From: Myrica gale
Taxonomy: Eukaryota > Streptophyta > Magnoliopsida > Fagales > Myricaceae
Direction of reading: 5' to 3'
Length of the DNA stretch: 64,000 nucleotides
NCBI GenBank assembly: GCA_963930655.1
Contig: OZ005617.1
Span: forward strand, 6,698,501-6,762,500
Of this stretch, positions 43,447 through 55,105 are shown in pieces (within the stretch, counting starts at the first letter, position 1; every line of letters begins with the position of its first letter). The notes under the pieces are model-generated. The model ran no database searches. It was not told the DNA's origin and worked only from the letters and a program-made list of their open reading frames with translations. The position numbers were made by a program, and so were the translations under genes.

Positions 43447-46013
43447 TCAGTTTTCAGTGGATAGTCCATGCTTGTATCAATCTTTGGTAAAACAATCCTC
43501 TGTTATCTTTATAATCGCACACAGTTATTCTTCTTCATCTGTTGGGTAACTTTTCTCTGGAAAAACATGTGGCCATATCCATTTCTTGACTTGTCATCTC
43601 CATATGCTCCCCCCCTATAGTACGTAATCTTACCCATTCAGCTTGTACTTTTCATGAACTTCTTTCTGCCCAGAAGTTCTATCTAGCTAGCCAGAAAATC
43701 CATGCATATTGAACCACATGCAATCTTGACAATGTCATGTAAAGAAGTCGGCAACAAACATACCAAATTGTAGGTTAAACAGACTAGTGTTCTTCAGCAT
43801 CGTGATGCAAATTCTTGTAGTGGGTCACTTATTTATGATCAAAATGCTTATTAGCTCTACTACATGCGACCTGAACAATAATAACCCAAATTTCCCAATA
43901 AGAAAATATCTTTTTTTTCTCTACCATCAAACTTGTTCTCTGCCTGATTATTTCCCTAGTTTTTCAAAATTTTGGCCCCTGTACCTTGCTAGTCAGCATG
44001 AGTTTAGCTAAGCAGAGAAACTATTCCTTTAAATTCTTGTTTTGATGCACTTGAGGAAATTGGCTGACCACCTTTTGTTGGCTGCATTTGCAATTTGAAG
44101 GTACTTCTCGGTGGCACTGATGCATATCCCATGCTACTGCATCTTTGCTCTGATTATGAAGCTAAAACACCATGTACTATCAACCAAGTATGTCGAGTCC
44201 TATCAGTGCATGAATAGCTGGGACAGAGACTTTCTGAAGCGAAAGTAGCTTCAGACTCCCCATAAAATTGTTAAATCGATACATAGAAGATGACAGAGAG
44301 AAAAGTGCCAGAGATAAAATATGGGAATTATTGATATATTTACCTTATGCAAATTCATGGCGAATTTCTTCATACAGACACATATGTTAAAACAAGGTAG
44401 TCTTTGTTTCTTCATGTATTCATTCAAACAAGTTAGTGGCATTGATGTAACAACAATTATATATTGAAAGAATTGATTGAGGAAATACTTTTTTTTTTGG
44501 TAATATTTCCTGCTTTGCCTTATATTTCAGTGATCATTTGACCATCTAAGCTTCTTACTAAGTGGTTGATTAGGAAGGACTTCATGTTTACTGTGGGCAT
44601 AGGAGTGCCAATTCATACTTATAAAACATAACAGGACCTAGTTAAGTGCATCCATATGCGTGGGGAGGGACCTTATCTGGGAATAGTTGCAGGGCACGTA
44701 ACTGAGAAATCAGCAGTATGATTGATTAGATTCATAGAGCTTCTAAAAATCTAGCAATTGGCCTATGCCCTTACTCTCCCTCCCTAATCTTTTCCAGAGT
44801 AGGATGACTTTTGGTTGGCCGCTGTAGATCCTCTTGATCTTTTTTAACAAGATTCACAGAGCTTCTAAAAATCTAGCTAGTGGAGAGGTGATTATTGGGA
44901 GTTTTGGATTGATACTTGTGTGACAGTGCTACAATTGGGTGAGTAGACATCATAAGTTTATATAGCTGGAAGTTGTATAGAGATTTTTACTTATTCAAAA
45001 GGAAAAAGGAAAAGAGAGTGAATTGGTAGAAAAAGGGTCTTGGTACTTGTTAAAGAGCTGAATTTTATGTCTTAAGTGCTTAATTTTATGTCTTAGTGAT
45101 TTGTACTAATAGTGATTGTTATTTTGATTACCTGGCAGCTTGTTTTGTTTTATTTTTTCTTTGATAATCAGAGAGGCCAGCTTCGTTATGTAGAGATTAT
45201 TTCAACTACACGTCACCCCAGTTGAGAGTATAATTGCTGATTCAAAGTAAAAATACCACTTATTCAATCAATTTGCTTTAGAAGCTTTAATGCTTTAAGG
45301 TGTTAAGAGAGAACAACTTCACATTATTAGAGACTCTGTTCTCAATACATCATAACATTAGATGCTGGATCTTTCCCGAGTCACATGACGGGTTTATGAG
45401 GTAAAAGTTTTGGAATCTAAACGGCAGGTTCTTTTATCCTGCAATGATCTCAGCATTAAATAACTCAGAAAAGTATGGTTGAAAACTAACATGATTAAAA
45501 ACTACCGGCATCATTGAGCAAAGCCAAGACTCTGTCAATGGGACGAGAGTTAATTCCTTCACTAAAGCAATGATGCATATAAATTAAGATCAGATAAATC
45601 TGTGCTGATTAATTTGTGGGACGCATATATTTTGTACAGAGATGGGAGACATCATGAGCTATCCTTTGGAATGAAAACATAAACTGCTTCAAGGCTCAAT
45701 TTCAGACCCTCGACACATTAATGCAGCTTAGGTTGACGTCTATGGTGATCCTCCTTGAACCATAATAGTTTCAAGTGGCGCTTCTTGACACCTACTAGGT
45801 CCTGTGATCCAACCACAGGTCCACAGATGAATTATTTCTTTCTCCCGTGGTAGTTCGCCACTATGCACTTGGTGCCTGCCCACAGTAGTACTTTTCTGGG
45901 ATTTTGCAACCAAAAGCATAGTAGTACTTAGTTGAAACAGAGTAGATTGACTTATTTGCTTCCTCTTGGCTGCAAATATCAACGGTGTACCACTCAAACC
46001 CATTTTTCTTTGA
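43447..46013. other. interior of the Mutator-like element, no gene recognised
   Basis: Mixed AT-rich sequence; small ORFs at 43787-44011, 44251-44442 and 45740-45860 have no family features. It may include intron or 3' sequence of the captured PERK gene or unrelated captured DNA. Confidence 0.35.
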
Positions 46014-47480
46014 CGCACACAAGCTGCAGCACAAGCAGGCATGCAAGCCATCTCATTGTGGTCATAACTATTTTGCAGCCTTGGATCAACTAGAGCATCA
46101 AAGTTTCCATCTTCCAGAGCTCGTGAGAGTAAAGGCCTTGCCTGTGACAACAACAGAGGAGTTACTTAATCTGACATCCGAGATTTCAAACTACTAATTT
46201 TCTATCAATGCCTCCCCCACCCCGAAAAAAAAAAGAGGAAAGACAAACATTGGAAATCCAGACAAACAATGTGTATAAGCTAATCATATTTTGATACTTT
46301 AATTTCAGTCGAAAAATGCTAATCAGAATTAAGTCAATGATTTCTTGCTATTTCCAGAAGCTCCATAACTCAAGAAATGGCGAGTGAAAACAATATCCGG
46401 GGAAAGGCGTTGGCACTAGTGCAGATTTTCAGATATGGACATGAAAAGCAGTAAATCAAACTTTACCAAAGTATTTATACGAACTACAATAAACAAGCTA
46501 CACAAAAGTGCAAAATCATTTTGTTAACCACTTAATTAGAAGCCCATATATAAGAGGAATAAGGCAATCAAACAACTCGGAATGCCATAGCTAAAGAACA
46601 GTCCAACAAGACTGTACTACCGACAAAAAATGTGCTCTTTTATGCAAATAAACCCCTTGAACAACCAATTATCTGGCTACATTTCCCGTATCCTCATCCA
46701 AATCCGCACCAGTAACACATGCATATGTTCTCAACAATTCCACTAATGAAAATTTGAAGCCAATAAGATATCGATCTGCAACCACCTCGGAAAGGGGAAA
46801 CATAGCACATTTGGTTCTCGTATTTTGTCGACCTTAATGTGATCAGATCCATTGTCTAGCACAGACATCAAAAGTAAAACTAAAAGAAACGAAAACTTAA
46901 AGATTGTAAAGAACAAAAAAACCAATCGGGAATTGAACAAAATTTAAAATCCAATCATTAAAAAAAATTGTGACAGACGCTTTCTCATCGCCCCAAAAAA
47001 TCACAACGAGAAAACACGCGTACACACAAAATCTCGAATTATAGAGTTACAGTCAAACCCCGGACGGCGAAAAATGAACAAAAATACTCGATGAGAACAA
47101 AAAGCTCTTACCTTTGGGCCCAGGAGGTGGAGGCTGGTAGTAGTTTTCCTCGTCACCACGGCGTCTCTTCTTTTTGGTGCAACAAGCACAATATACTCAG
47201 CACCACCAGAATCGCCACGCCACCGATCGCTATCCCCACCACAACCCCAGTAGATATACCACTCGACGACGACGACGACGAAGTATTAGGCGGCGGAGGC
47301 GGCGTGCTGCGAACAGTTGGGTGGTACCAGAACTCGAGGGAGGGGGCGGACTCGGCGTCGCCGGGGTTACGGGAGTATTCAACGGAGGCGGCGGAGACGC
47401 CGAGGTCTTCGGTGGGGGAGGGGGAGAGGAAGAAGGCGTTGACGGAGGCAAATCGAGCAAAACCCAGCAAATTTAGGTTT
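46014..47480 (-). pseudogene. PERK-type proline-rich receptor-like kinase, broken
   Basis: Minus strand. Exon 1 (about 47480-47112) carries the extracellular Pro/Ser-rich region (SSPPPPPKTSASPPPPLN, STPPPPPNTSSSSSSSG) and the membrane segment ISTGVVVGIAIGGVAILVVL, then a basic stop-transfer and a QPPPPGPK-type end at a GTAAGA donor. At least two frameshifts break it: one near 47320 between the two proline blocks and one near 47170 at a CAAAAAG run. A kinase C-lobe exon (46141 to about 46014) follows a TTGTCACAG acceptor and reads ARPLLSRALEDGNFDALVDP, then RLQNSYDHNEMACM and CAAACVR, at the intron position usual for PERKs. All exons with the ATP-binding and catalytic loops are missing. Family proteins sense the cell wall at the plasma membrane; this copy cannot. 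Confidence 0.85.
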
Positions 47481-47751
47481 AGGAATGTTTGATTTGGGGC
47501 AAATCGACGGGGAGAGAGGAATGCTTAAATTTGGGGGCAACAGTTCGGAGAGGGAGAAATGTTTGATTTGGGAGGCAAATGGACGGAGAGAACGTGGGTT
47601 TTGACGGTTCCGAAAAATAAACAGGTCTAAAAGAGAAAAAAAAAAGACACTCTGGACCGGTCTGTTCGCATTTTAACGGGAACTACGATAAAACTGTAAA
47701 TAGTAATGTTATATTCGATAGGTTAACGCGAGAAGAACGTCGTTTCTCAAT

Positions 47752-47760
47752 TATATATAT
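47752..47760 (+). promoter_or_regulatory. TATA box of the second NLR, at a transposon edge
   Basis: TATATATAT begins only four bases beyond the end of the Mutator-like element (47748). The 90 bp from here to the ATG is nearly identical to the intact NLR. Any upstream activating sequence must now come from the element. Confidence 0.65.
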
Positions 47761-47852
47761 GCGACGCCCATCCTTCCAATTCACAACAAACATTCTACCC
47801 TTGTATCTACTTCAAGAACTCTCTTTACCATTCGCTCTCCCACCATCGAGAA

Positions 47853-50651
47853 ATGGAAGGAACTATTATTCTTTCCAGCGTTGTTGAAGGAATCATTGCA
47901 AGTCTGGGCTCCCTACCTGTCAACGAGATCGAACAGCGCTGGGGTTTCAAAGATGAACTTGGAAAGCTCAAGGACACAGTCTCAGCCATCAAGGTCGTGC
48001 TTCGGGATGCGGAGGAGCAGCAGGATAAGAACTCTGAAGTCAGAGCTTGGCTTTTTAATCTACAAAAGCCCATGTATGATGCTGACGATTTGCTGGATGA
48101 TGTATCTAGTGAAGCTCTGTCGGATGATGTATCTAGTGAAGCTCTGCCGGAAGAAGATAAGAAGAAGAAAAAGGTACGGAACTTCTGCTTCAAATTAATG
48201 GGCCATGTAGCGAAACCCTTCAAATCAAACCAGGTACCTCAACTTCTGCTGGAAGAAGACAAGAAGAAGGAAAAGGAACGGAACGTCTTCTCCAAATCAA
48301 ACCAGGTACCTCAACATCCCATTCATATTGGCAGTAAGATTAAGGACATTAGAGAGAAGTTAGATGCCATTGCAGCAGATAGGCCGAAATTTCACTTATT
48401 AGATGGACACCGTATAAAGATAGGAATCGAGAATTGGCGTGATACTTATTCTTCTGTGCAAGAGAAAGATGTTATTGGTAGAGATGTGGATAAGAAGGCA
48501 GTTATAGCACGTCTGTTGGACTCTGATGTTGGGGACAACATGATTTCAATCCTTCCGATTGTTGGCATTGGAGGATTAGGAAAGACTGCTCTAGCTCAAC
48601 TCGTATTCAGTGATCAGAAAGTGCAGCAACATTTTGAGCTAAAAGTGTGGGTGTGTGTGTCTTATCCCTTTGACATTAAAATACTCGTCAAAAAAATCTT
48701 AGAATCTACGACTGAGAAGAAGCAAGGAGATGTTGGCATGGAGGCATTGACAAAGTCTCTTAAAAACCTAATTGATAGAAAGAAATACTTACTCGTGTTG
48801 GATGATGTGTGGAACGAGGATTGCGGAGAATGGTCTAAGTTCAAATCATTGTTAATGGGTGGTGCAGGAGGTAGTCGAGTATTGCTAACCACACGCTCTA
48901 AAATGGTTGCAGAGATTACCAAATCAATCTAACCATATCTCTTAGAGGGGTTAGGCGAACAAGATTCATGGTCCTTATTTAAGAAGATGACATTTGAGGA
49001 GGGAAAAGAGCCAGAGAATACTAGCATTGTGGCAATTGGGAGGGAGATCGTATCCAAGTGTGTCGGTGTCCCTCTCGCTATAAGGACTATAGGTGCATTG
49101 TTGCGCTTTAAGACTTCAGAGTCGGAGTGGTCGTCTTTCATGACCATTGAGCTTTCAGGAATACCTAAAAATGAAAACTACATCATGCAAATCCTTAAGT
49201 TGAGTTATGATAAGCTTCCATTACATTTGAAGCAATGTTTTGCTTATTGTAGTTTATTTCCAAAGGACTACGTATTCAAGAAATCAACATTGATTTACCT
49301 TTGGATGGCACAAGGGTTTATCTCAGTATCAAATCAACATCGACAGCTCGAAGATATTGGCCACGACTACTTTATGCATTTGCTTTGGAAATCCTTCTTC
49401 CAAGATGCTGAAGTAGATGAGTATGGTGACGTAATTAGTTGCAAAATGCATGATCTCATGCATGATCTTGCTACATCAATGGCAGGATCCTTGATCACCA
49501 CCACAAACTCTATTGGCTCTATTGATGAGAAAAGTCGTCATGCATCAATAGACTATTGTCCTATTGTTACGACTTCGTTGTCTACGTCTACAAGGATCCG
49601 AACACTTCTTTTGCTAAATAGAGATCCGAGTGTGACTGAGTCAACTTGCGATGCAATTTTTTCAAGTTTTCAGTTATTGCGCGCATTAGATCTAAGTAAA
49701 TTAAAGCTTGACTTTGTGCCTACTTATATCGGTGATAAGCTGAAGCATCTAAGATATCTTGATCTTTCTTATAACTATTTAATCATCAAGCTTCCTGATT
49801 CTATTACTAGTTTGCAAAATTTGCAAACACTAAGACTCTCCTGGTGTGCTAGTCTTAAAGAATTGCCAAAAGATATAAAAAAATTAGTCAATCTCAGGCA
49901 TCTTGAGATCGATGAATCTAGGCGATTAAGATACATGCCACGTGGATTGGGGGAATTGACTAATCTCCAAACATTATCCCAATTTGTGATCCCTTACAGT
50001 TGGGTCTCCGAGGAGTGTGGTGATATAAGTGAATTGAACAGACTGAATAGCTTGAAAGGAAAGCTATTGATCAAAATTGGGAGACATGGGAAGGATGTTG
50101 CGTTACAATGCAAGGCTGCAAACTTGAAAGAGAAAAAACATCTTCGCGAGTTGGAATTGATGTGGACTTATGAATCCGATGTTTCCGACTCCCGTATTGA
50201 AGATGTTTTGATCAAGGAATTTGAAGGCTTACAACCCCACCCAAATCTTAAATCTCTTTCTATCTCGGGCTACAGAGGCGGGATATTTCCAAGTTGGCTA
50301 TTGTCGCTAACGAATCTTGTTGAATTGTCGTTGTGGACTTGCATGCCAACCTTTCCAAGTACACGTGTCGCCTCACCCACTTCTCTCTCAAAGTTGAAGC
50401 GCCTATTATTATGGAGCATTGAGGATCTTGAAACTCTGCCAGAGTGGATCGATAACTGCACATCACTTGTAGAGTTGGTAATTTGGGGATGCTGGAGTTT
50501 GACATCACTACCCGAAGGGATGCGTGGGCTAATATCTTTGCAACGGCTTGAGATTAGACGGTGTTCCCTCATCTTAGAAGAAAGATGCAAGAGAGAGACA
50601 GGTGTTGATTGGCCTAAGATTTCTCACATCCCAAAGATAGACATCTACTAG
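47853..50651 (+). pseudogene. CC-NBS-LRR gene with one nonsense codon
   Basis: A single frame of 932 sense positions starting MEGTIILSSVVEGIIASL, broken only by TAA at 48930-48932 (codon 360). The intact paralog has GAA at this place (TIEPYLL against SI-stop-PYLL), so one G-to-T change explains it. Coiled coil with DADDLLDD; P-loop GIGGLGKTAL (238-247), LLVLDDVW and GSRVLLTTRS precede the stop, while CVGVPLA, CFAYCSLFPKD, MHD (532-534) and the LRRs follow it. A 27-bp tandem duplication in the CC (48096-48149) and an extra basic segment make the N-terminal part 26 residues longer than in the paralog. The truncated product would keep CC and half the NB domain. The upstream promoter is cut off by a transposon. 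Dead as a full receptor; a short CN protein is possible. Confidence 0.9.
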
Positions 50652-53600
50652 TTGAGGTATTTATTTTAGCTCGCCATTTAATAATTTTAAGAATTCCTAC
50701 AACTTTAAAATGTAGTATTAAAGTAGAAGAGAAACACAAACACATTCCTCTTTAATCATTCCTACAACTCTTATGTTATGTGATTATCTCTTTTCTTATT
50801 TTCTGCTCCCCTATTCAAATAATTTTTGTTGCCTACAGTACCCTTCCTTCGTTGACGTCGGTGGGAGAGAAAAGGCAAAGGAAGATGAAATTTGAGATGA
50901 GGACTGAGGATTTGACTCCGGTGGCAGAGGCTACGAAACCATGGAATCTGGGAACAAGGAGAAACACGTCTAAGTTCCCGATTGGCAGAGAAGATGGAAA
51001 CAGTCAACGATTTCCTACCTCAAGAACGTTACAGAGGCGGTGAAGGAGAGGGCCAAATTAACCGCGTCATTGTCACTGTCCCGGTGTGTTGGTTTCGGAG
51101 CGTACGGTTAATTCCCACGGTTTCAAAATTCGCGGAGAATGGAAAGGTATTCCTCTCTTCTCTGTCAGTTTTGGTCTTGTTTGGTCGTCGGAAGAGAGTG
51201 AAATTCCGTTTTTCTTAACATCTAAGCCACTTTGTTATCTCATAGCTCTACAGAGTGGCGGACTTGGTTCCGATTTTCTTTTTGGTTCAAATTATTGGGT
51301 TCGTTTAACATGTTAACCGTCTGTTGATAATTCTTTCTTCCTGAGATAGGAACGAGAGTGGCTGCCCAGGAGGAAAGCTGCAAGGCTTCTTGTAACTCCT
51401 GAGCCTCACTAGTGGTACAACTTTGTCTTTGTGAGTTGGCAATTCACGAAAATTCCTGATTTTCCTATAACTCATGGTTAATGCTGTGTTGGTTTTTAGG
51501 TCCTAGCTTTTTTCATCAATATTATGATCCGTGTTTCTCTCTACTTTTCAGAATAATATAGTCCACAACTTCTTCGCTTGATGAGTTGATTGTTGTCCCT
51601 TAATCCTATTTTATGCACAAACTATGAGAATTTTCTGTTTACATTTCTCCCCCAAGATTTGTCTATTTTCTGTTTTGTCAGTTATTTCTTACAAGAAGTT
51701 GTTGCCTCATTTTTGGATAGCTAAAGACATGGAAAATGACATTGAATTCTGACTTGAAATTGGTGAGTTTTATTAACAGAAACAGAAACATAGGATTCAA
51801 AAATATTCTTATACCATCGTTTCTCATTTGGGGAAAAAATGGCCATGAAAATTGGTCGAGACTGGCATACGACTTATAGAGATTGTATGACTCAAACTAG
51901 TTTGATAAGCCCTTGTTCTGAAGTTTCATTGGTATTCTTCTTCATGTCTATAGACTCAACTACCAATCCAGCTTCTTTGAATTGTTTCTTTTCATTTTAG
52001 GCATTTTTAGTTTTGTAGTCTTTTATTCTTTTGCTAAAAACCACAAGGAAATCGAGTACCAATAGACAATGGTGTAAAAGATAAAATATCTGTCAAATCA
52101 AACAGGAGCTAGCTACCATTATGGGCAAGTAGTAAGCATGTGAGTATCACATTTTTAATCTAATTACATCTCACCAAGCAGAATAGCTTCATTTGCTTTG
52201 GATTTGGAAAATCTATTGTAAATTGCTACATATAATGACGCAATTTCCCTTTCTTCTGTTTTGTTTCATTTTAGTTCTATATAGCTTTTTCTGTTATAGG
52301 CTAGGGTTATTGCCTAATTTTAGTGATCGCTTGATGTCAGGTGCCTAATTCCTGGGGTTTACTGCTGCTTCTAAAGCATGAATTTTGATGCAAAAGTAAC
52401 TTCTTGTTTATTTATCTCTTTTTGTTTGTTTTGTAAAACCCAATTGCCATGTGTTCTTATCACTAATTCATTAGAAATTGGAAGTTGTTGACTATTAAGA
52501 AGGATAACTTGCGTGAGTTATTTATTTTCAACAATGCTTGAGGTTCTTATTCCCGTAGGTCTATATGAAGTGTGAAGTCCAAATATGGAGGAGAATAAGT
52601 TGGTCAGAAGGTCTTCAATTCATTTAAGACGTGAGGGGTTCATATATACAGTAAGTGATTATCAGTTTCGCTCGAAAAAAAAGTGATTATAAGATGCATT
52701 ATAGACTGACTAGCTGTTTTGCAGGGAAATATCGATTGCTTCTTCAATTGAGAATGAGATGGCTCCTATTTCTAAAAAATTTCAAAGTGGCAGTTGGTAA
52801 GTGCTTTGACTTTGATAGTAGTGATCTTCCTTTCTTAAGGACAGTTAGAGTACTACCAAATTGAAATCTGGCATGAGTAAATACGGATATGAAATTTCTA
52901 ATACATCTTAAGATCTATAGTCTTGTTTCCTCAAGTATAGGATGTCTTTTATATGTGAAACCAGCTCTTAAACGAGCCTAAAATAACCAAATAATTGTTT
53001 TACATGGTTATTCCTCTTCCGCCGAAACTTTATTTTTTTTTCTAAGCAAAGATCCATTCAACAAAAAGAATACAGATCCACCCAAACTTTATTACTTGCT
53101 CTTGAAGGCTGAAATAGTAACATTGTTTGGATATTGCACTACGTAATCACGTCCTGCAGTAAATAGATAACTATTGGTGGTGTTTGGTATAGGAAATTTT
53201 GGGGTTTTGAAAATTTTGGATATTGGGGTTTGTGAAAAAGTGAAGAGAGAGAATATTTAATTGAATATTATAATATTATAATGAGGAGGGAGAGATTATT
53301 TTATGTTTGTTTAGAAATTTTGGGGGTGGAAATTTTGGTGAACAAACGCCAGCAGTTATATGTTGGAGTTGAAGCAATTAAGCCATGCATCTGACAGTAG
53401 GTAACTCGTTTTCTCAGGTAACATGACAAGAGACAGCACTGCTGGTAGAACTGTGTACCAGCTGCCTCAACAATTGCAAAAACAATTTTAATTTCTGTTG
53501 CAGGGCCAAATTAAGGTCGGTGGATATTTGTTAAATAAGTACCTTTTGTTCTTTCCAAGTTGCTGCTTCTATAAAATATTTAACTTCACTCAAGACTACC

Positions 53601-54241
53601 TCATATGTCTGAAGTTTCAGGAGACATCCTGGAGCATATGTATTTGACATCGATAGCTATAAAAGAGGATGCAACCATGTGCTTGAACATGCTGTATTAA
53701 TGCTCTCCAAAGGATAATCATTTTCCATCAATGATCTTACCGTTTGCTGTTGTATAGAAAATAGAGAACTTCCCGGAGGAGAGTTTTTCAACTTGGTTGC
53801 TTTGGGGATTCATGTATACGCTAGCACTGATGAAAGATCATCTGTTTCAAGCTAATCAAGACCTGAACCAGCTATTTAAAGCTTTTTTCCCATTTATTTT
53901 TCCTAGTTTGTTGTACGCCTGTGCATTTCAAAATACGTTCACTTTGAATTGTTCATAATCTTTCTTGTTCTTTTTTTACAATTTTGATGAATCTATTCAA
54001 CAGGTGTATTATCATTTGATATAATCATAAGTTGAATGGAAAGCTGTCTGGACTTGATCTATTGATTTAAATGCAATATTATTCAAATTAGGCAAAGAGC
54101 AGGTTTTGGCGAAAGATATTAATGTCTTCATGTATGCAAGCTTTACTAATCCTTTCAATTCATATTTCTTTAGTTCACTGCATGTACATGTGGAAATCTT
54201 AACTTCAACCATCTACTTGCCTGGCCACTGTACTGCCATTT
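50652..54241. repeat. NLR 3' flank, segmentally duplicated (copy 2)
   Basis: Matches 31511-34856 along its length. Differences include absence of the ~190-bp segment near 51070, a few tens of extra bases (for example about 52671-52745), and the MITE at 53179-53346. Homology ends at GTACTGCCATTT. Confidence 0.85.
53179..53346. mobile_element. MITE present only in duplicate copy 2
   Basis: GGTGTTTGGTATAGGAAATT at the left and, reversed, TTTGTTCACCAAAATTTCC at the right. The paralogous site in copy 1 (near 33962) reads GATAACATATATGTTGG with no insert, so it was inserted after the segmental duplication. Exact target duplication is unclear. Confidence 0.7.
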
Positions 54242-55105
54242 GCTTTCGATAAGCATCTGATTTCACCGTCTTGGTTGGCAATATCAAAAGGATATAATAG
54301 CACAACGTTAATGGCTAACAATGTTTAAGAGCAAAAGAGAGACAACCTGAGTTAGGCTTTTGTTTTTGTTTTTCTATTCCTTTGGCAAGAAAAATGGTAC
54401 TGTCTTGGTTTATGCCTTGTTAATAACTGCCTCTTTTGGCAGTCTAGTCACTAGTGTGTCGGAAGACATGCATGCCTTTGATTCTTTGAAGCTTCTAGTA
54501 CTTTTTTTTTCTTTCTTTTTTCCCAAAGGGTGGAAGGGGGCTCCCCTGTGAGCATGACCATAGGAACTCCACCCACTTTGACATGTTTTTTATTAAACTA
54601 TAACTACTAAATCAGAAAGTTTTAGACCGTCATCACAACTACGAAAATACAAATCTTGGTCGCGGAGAGTTTGTAGCTTGTTATCCGGTTTTGCTTTATA
54701 CCACTAACAAATTGACTAAAAATTTAATCTTGGTGAACGAATCTATGAGGAATTTCTCAACCGGAGATTATTTAGATTTAAATCACCTATTGAGTGTCAC
54801 TTTAATATATCACCACAGAATGTCATTCATCACCAGTCGAGATTTTCGATAAAGAAAACAATTACAGATTAAATATACTCTTAAAATGTGTAAGGCGGGA
54901 TATGTATAACTTGAACATCCAAGATTGCATAACCAACTAGAAACCATCAAAAGGAGTATTAAAGTACATGTTTCAACAAGACAGGAAATTGAGTAGTCAA
55001 CTACAAATGTCGATAACAATTCTCTCCACAAAACTTGAAACAACTAAGAAAAATGGAACAAAACTAGCTCTCAATGACTTATAGCCGAGAAAAAATTGAA
55101 ATCAA
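54242..55105. other. no gene recognised
   Basis: AT-rich. The ORFs at 54360-54551 and 54810-55043 show no family features. Confidence 0.4.

Larger units (their letters stand above)
41659..47748. mobile_element. 6.1-kb Mutator-like element with ~300-bp inverted ends
   Basis: Sequence at about 41660-41955 is the reverse complement of about 47450-47747, with shared blocks such as CCCGTTAAAATGC, CCAAATCAAACATTTCTCCC and CCTCTCTCCCCGTCGATTTG. Long TIRs are a Mutator trait. The flanks are AATTATATC on the left (41476-41484) and AATTATATA on the right (47749-47757), 8 of 9 the same, fitting a 9-bp duplication. No MULE transposase was found. It contains a broken PERK gene abutting its right TIR and a nested hAT carrying a PPR fragment, so it resembles a Pack-MULE. 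It sits directly against the TATA box of the second NLR. Confidence 0.75.

Noticed and set aside
47091-47492. Plus-strand ORFs of 100-133 codons
   Set aside because: They are antisense shadows of the proline-rich PERK exon on the minus strand.
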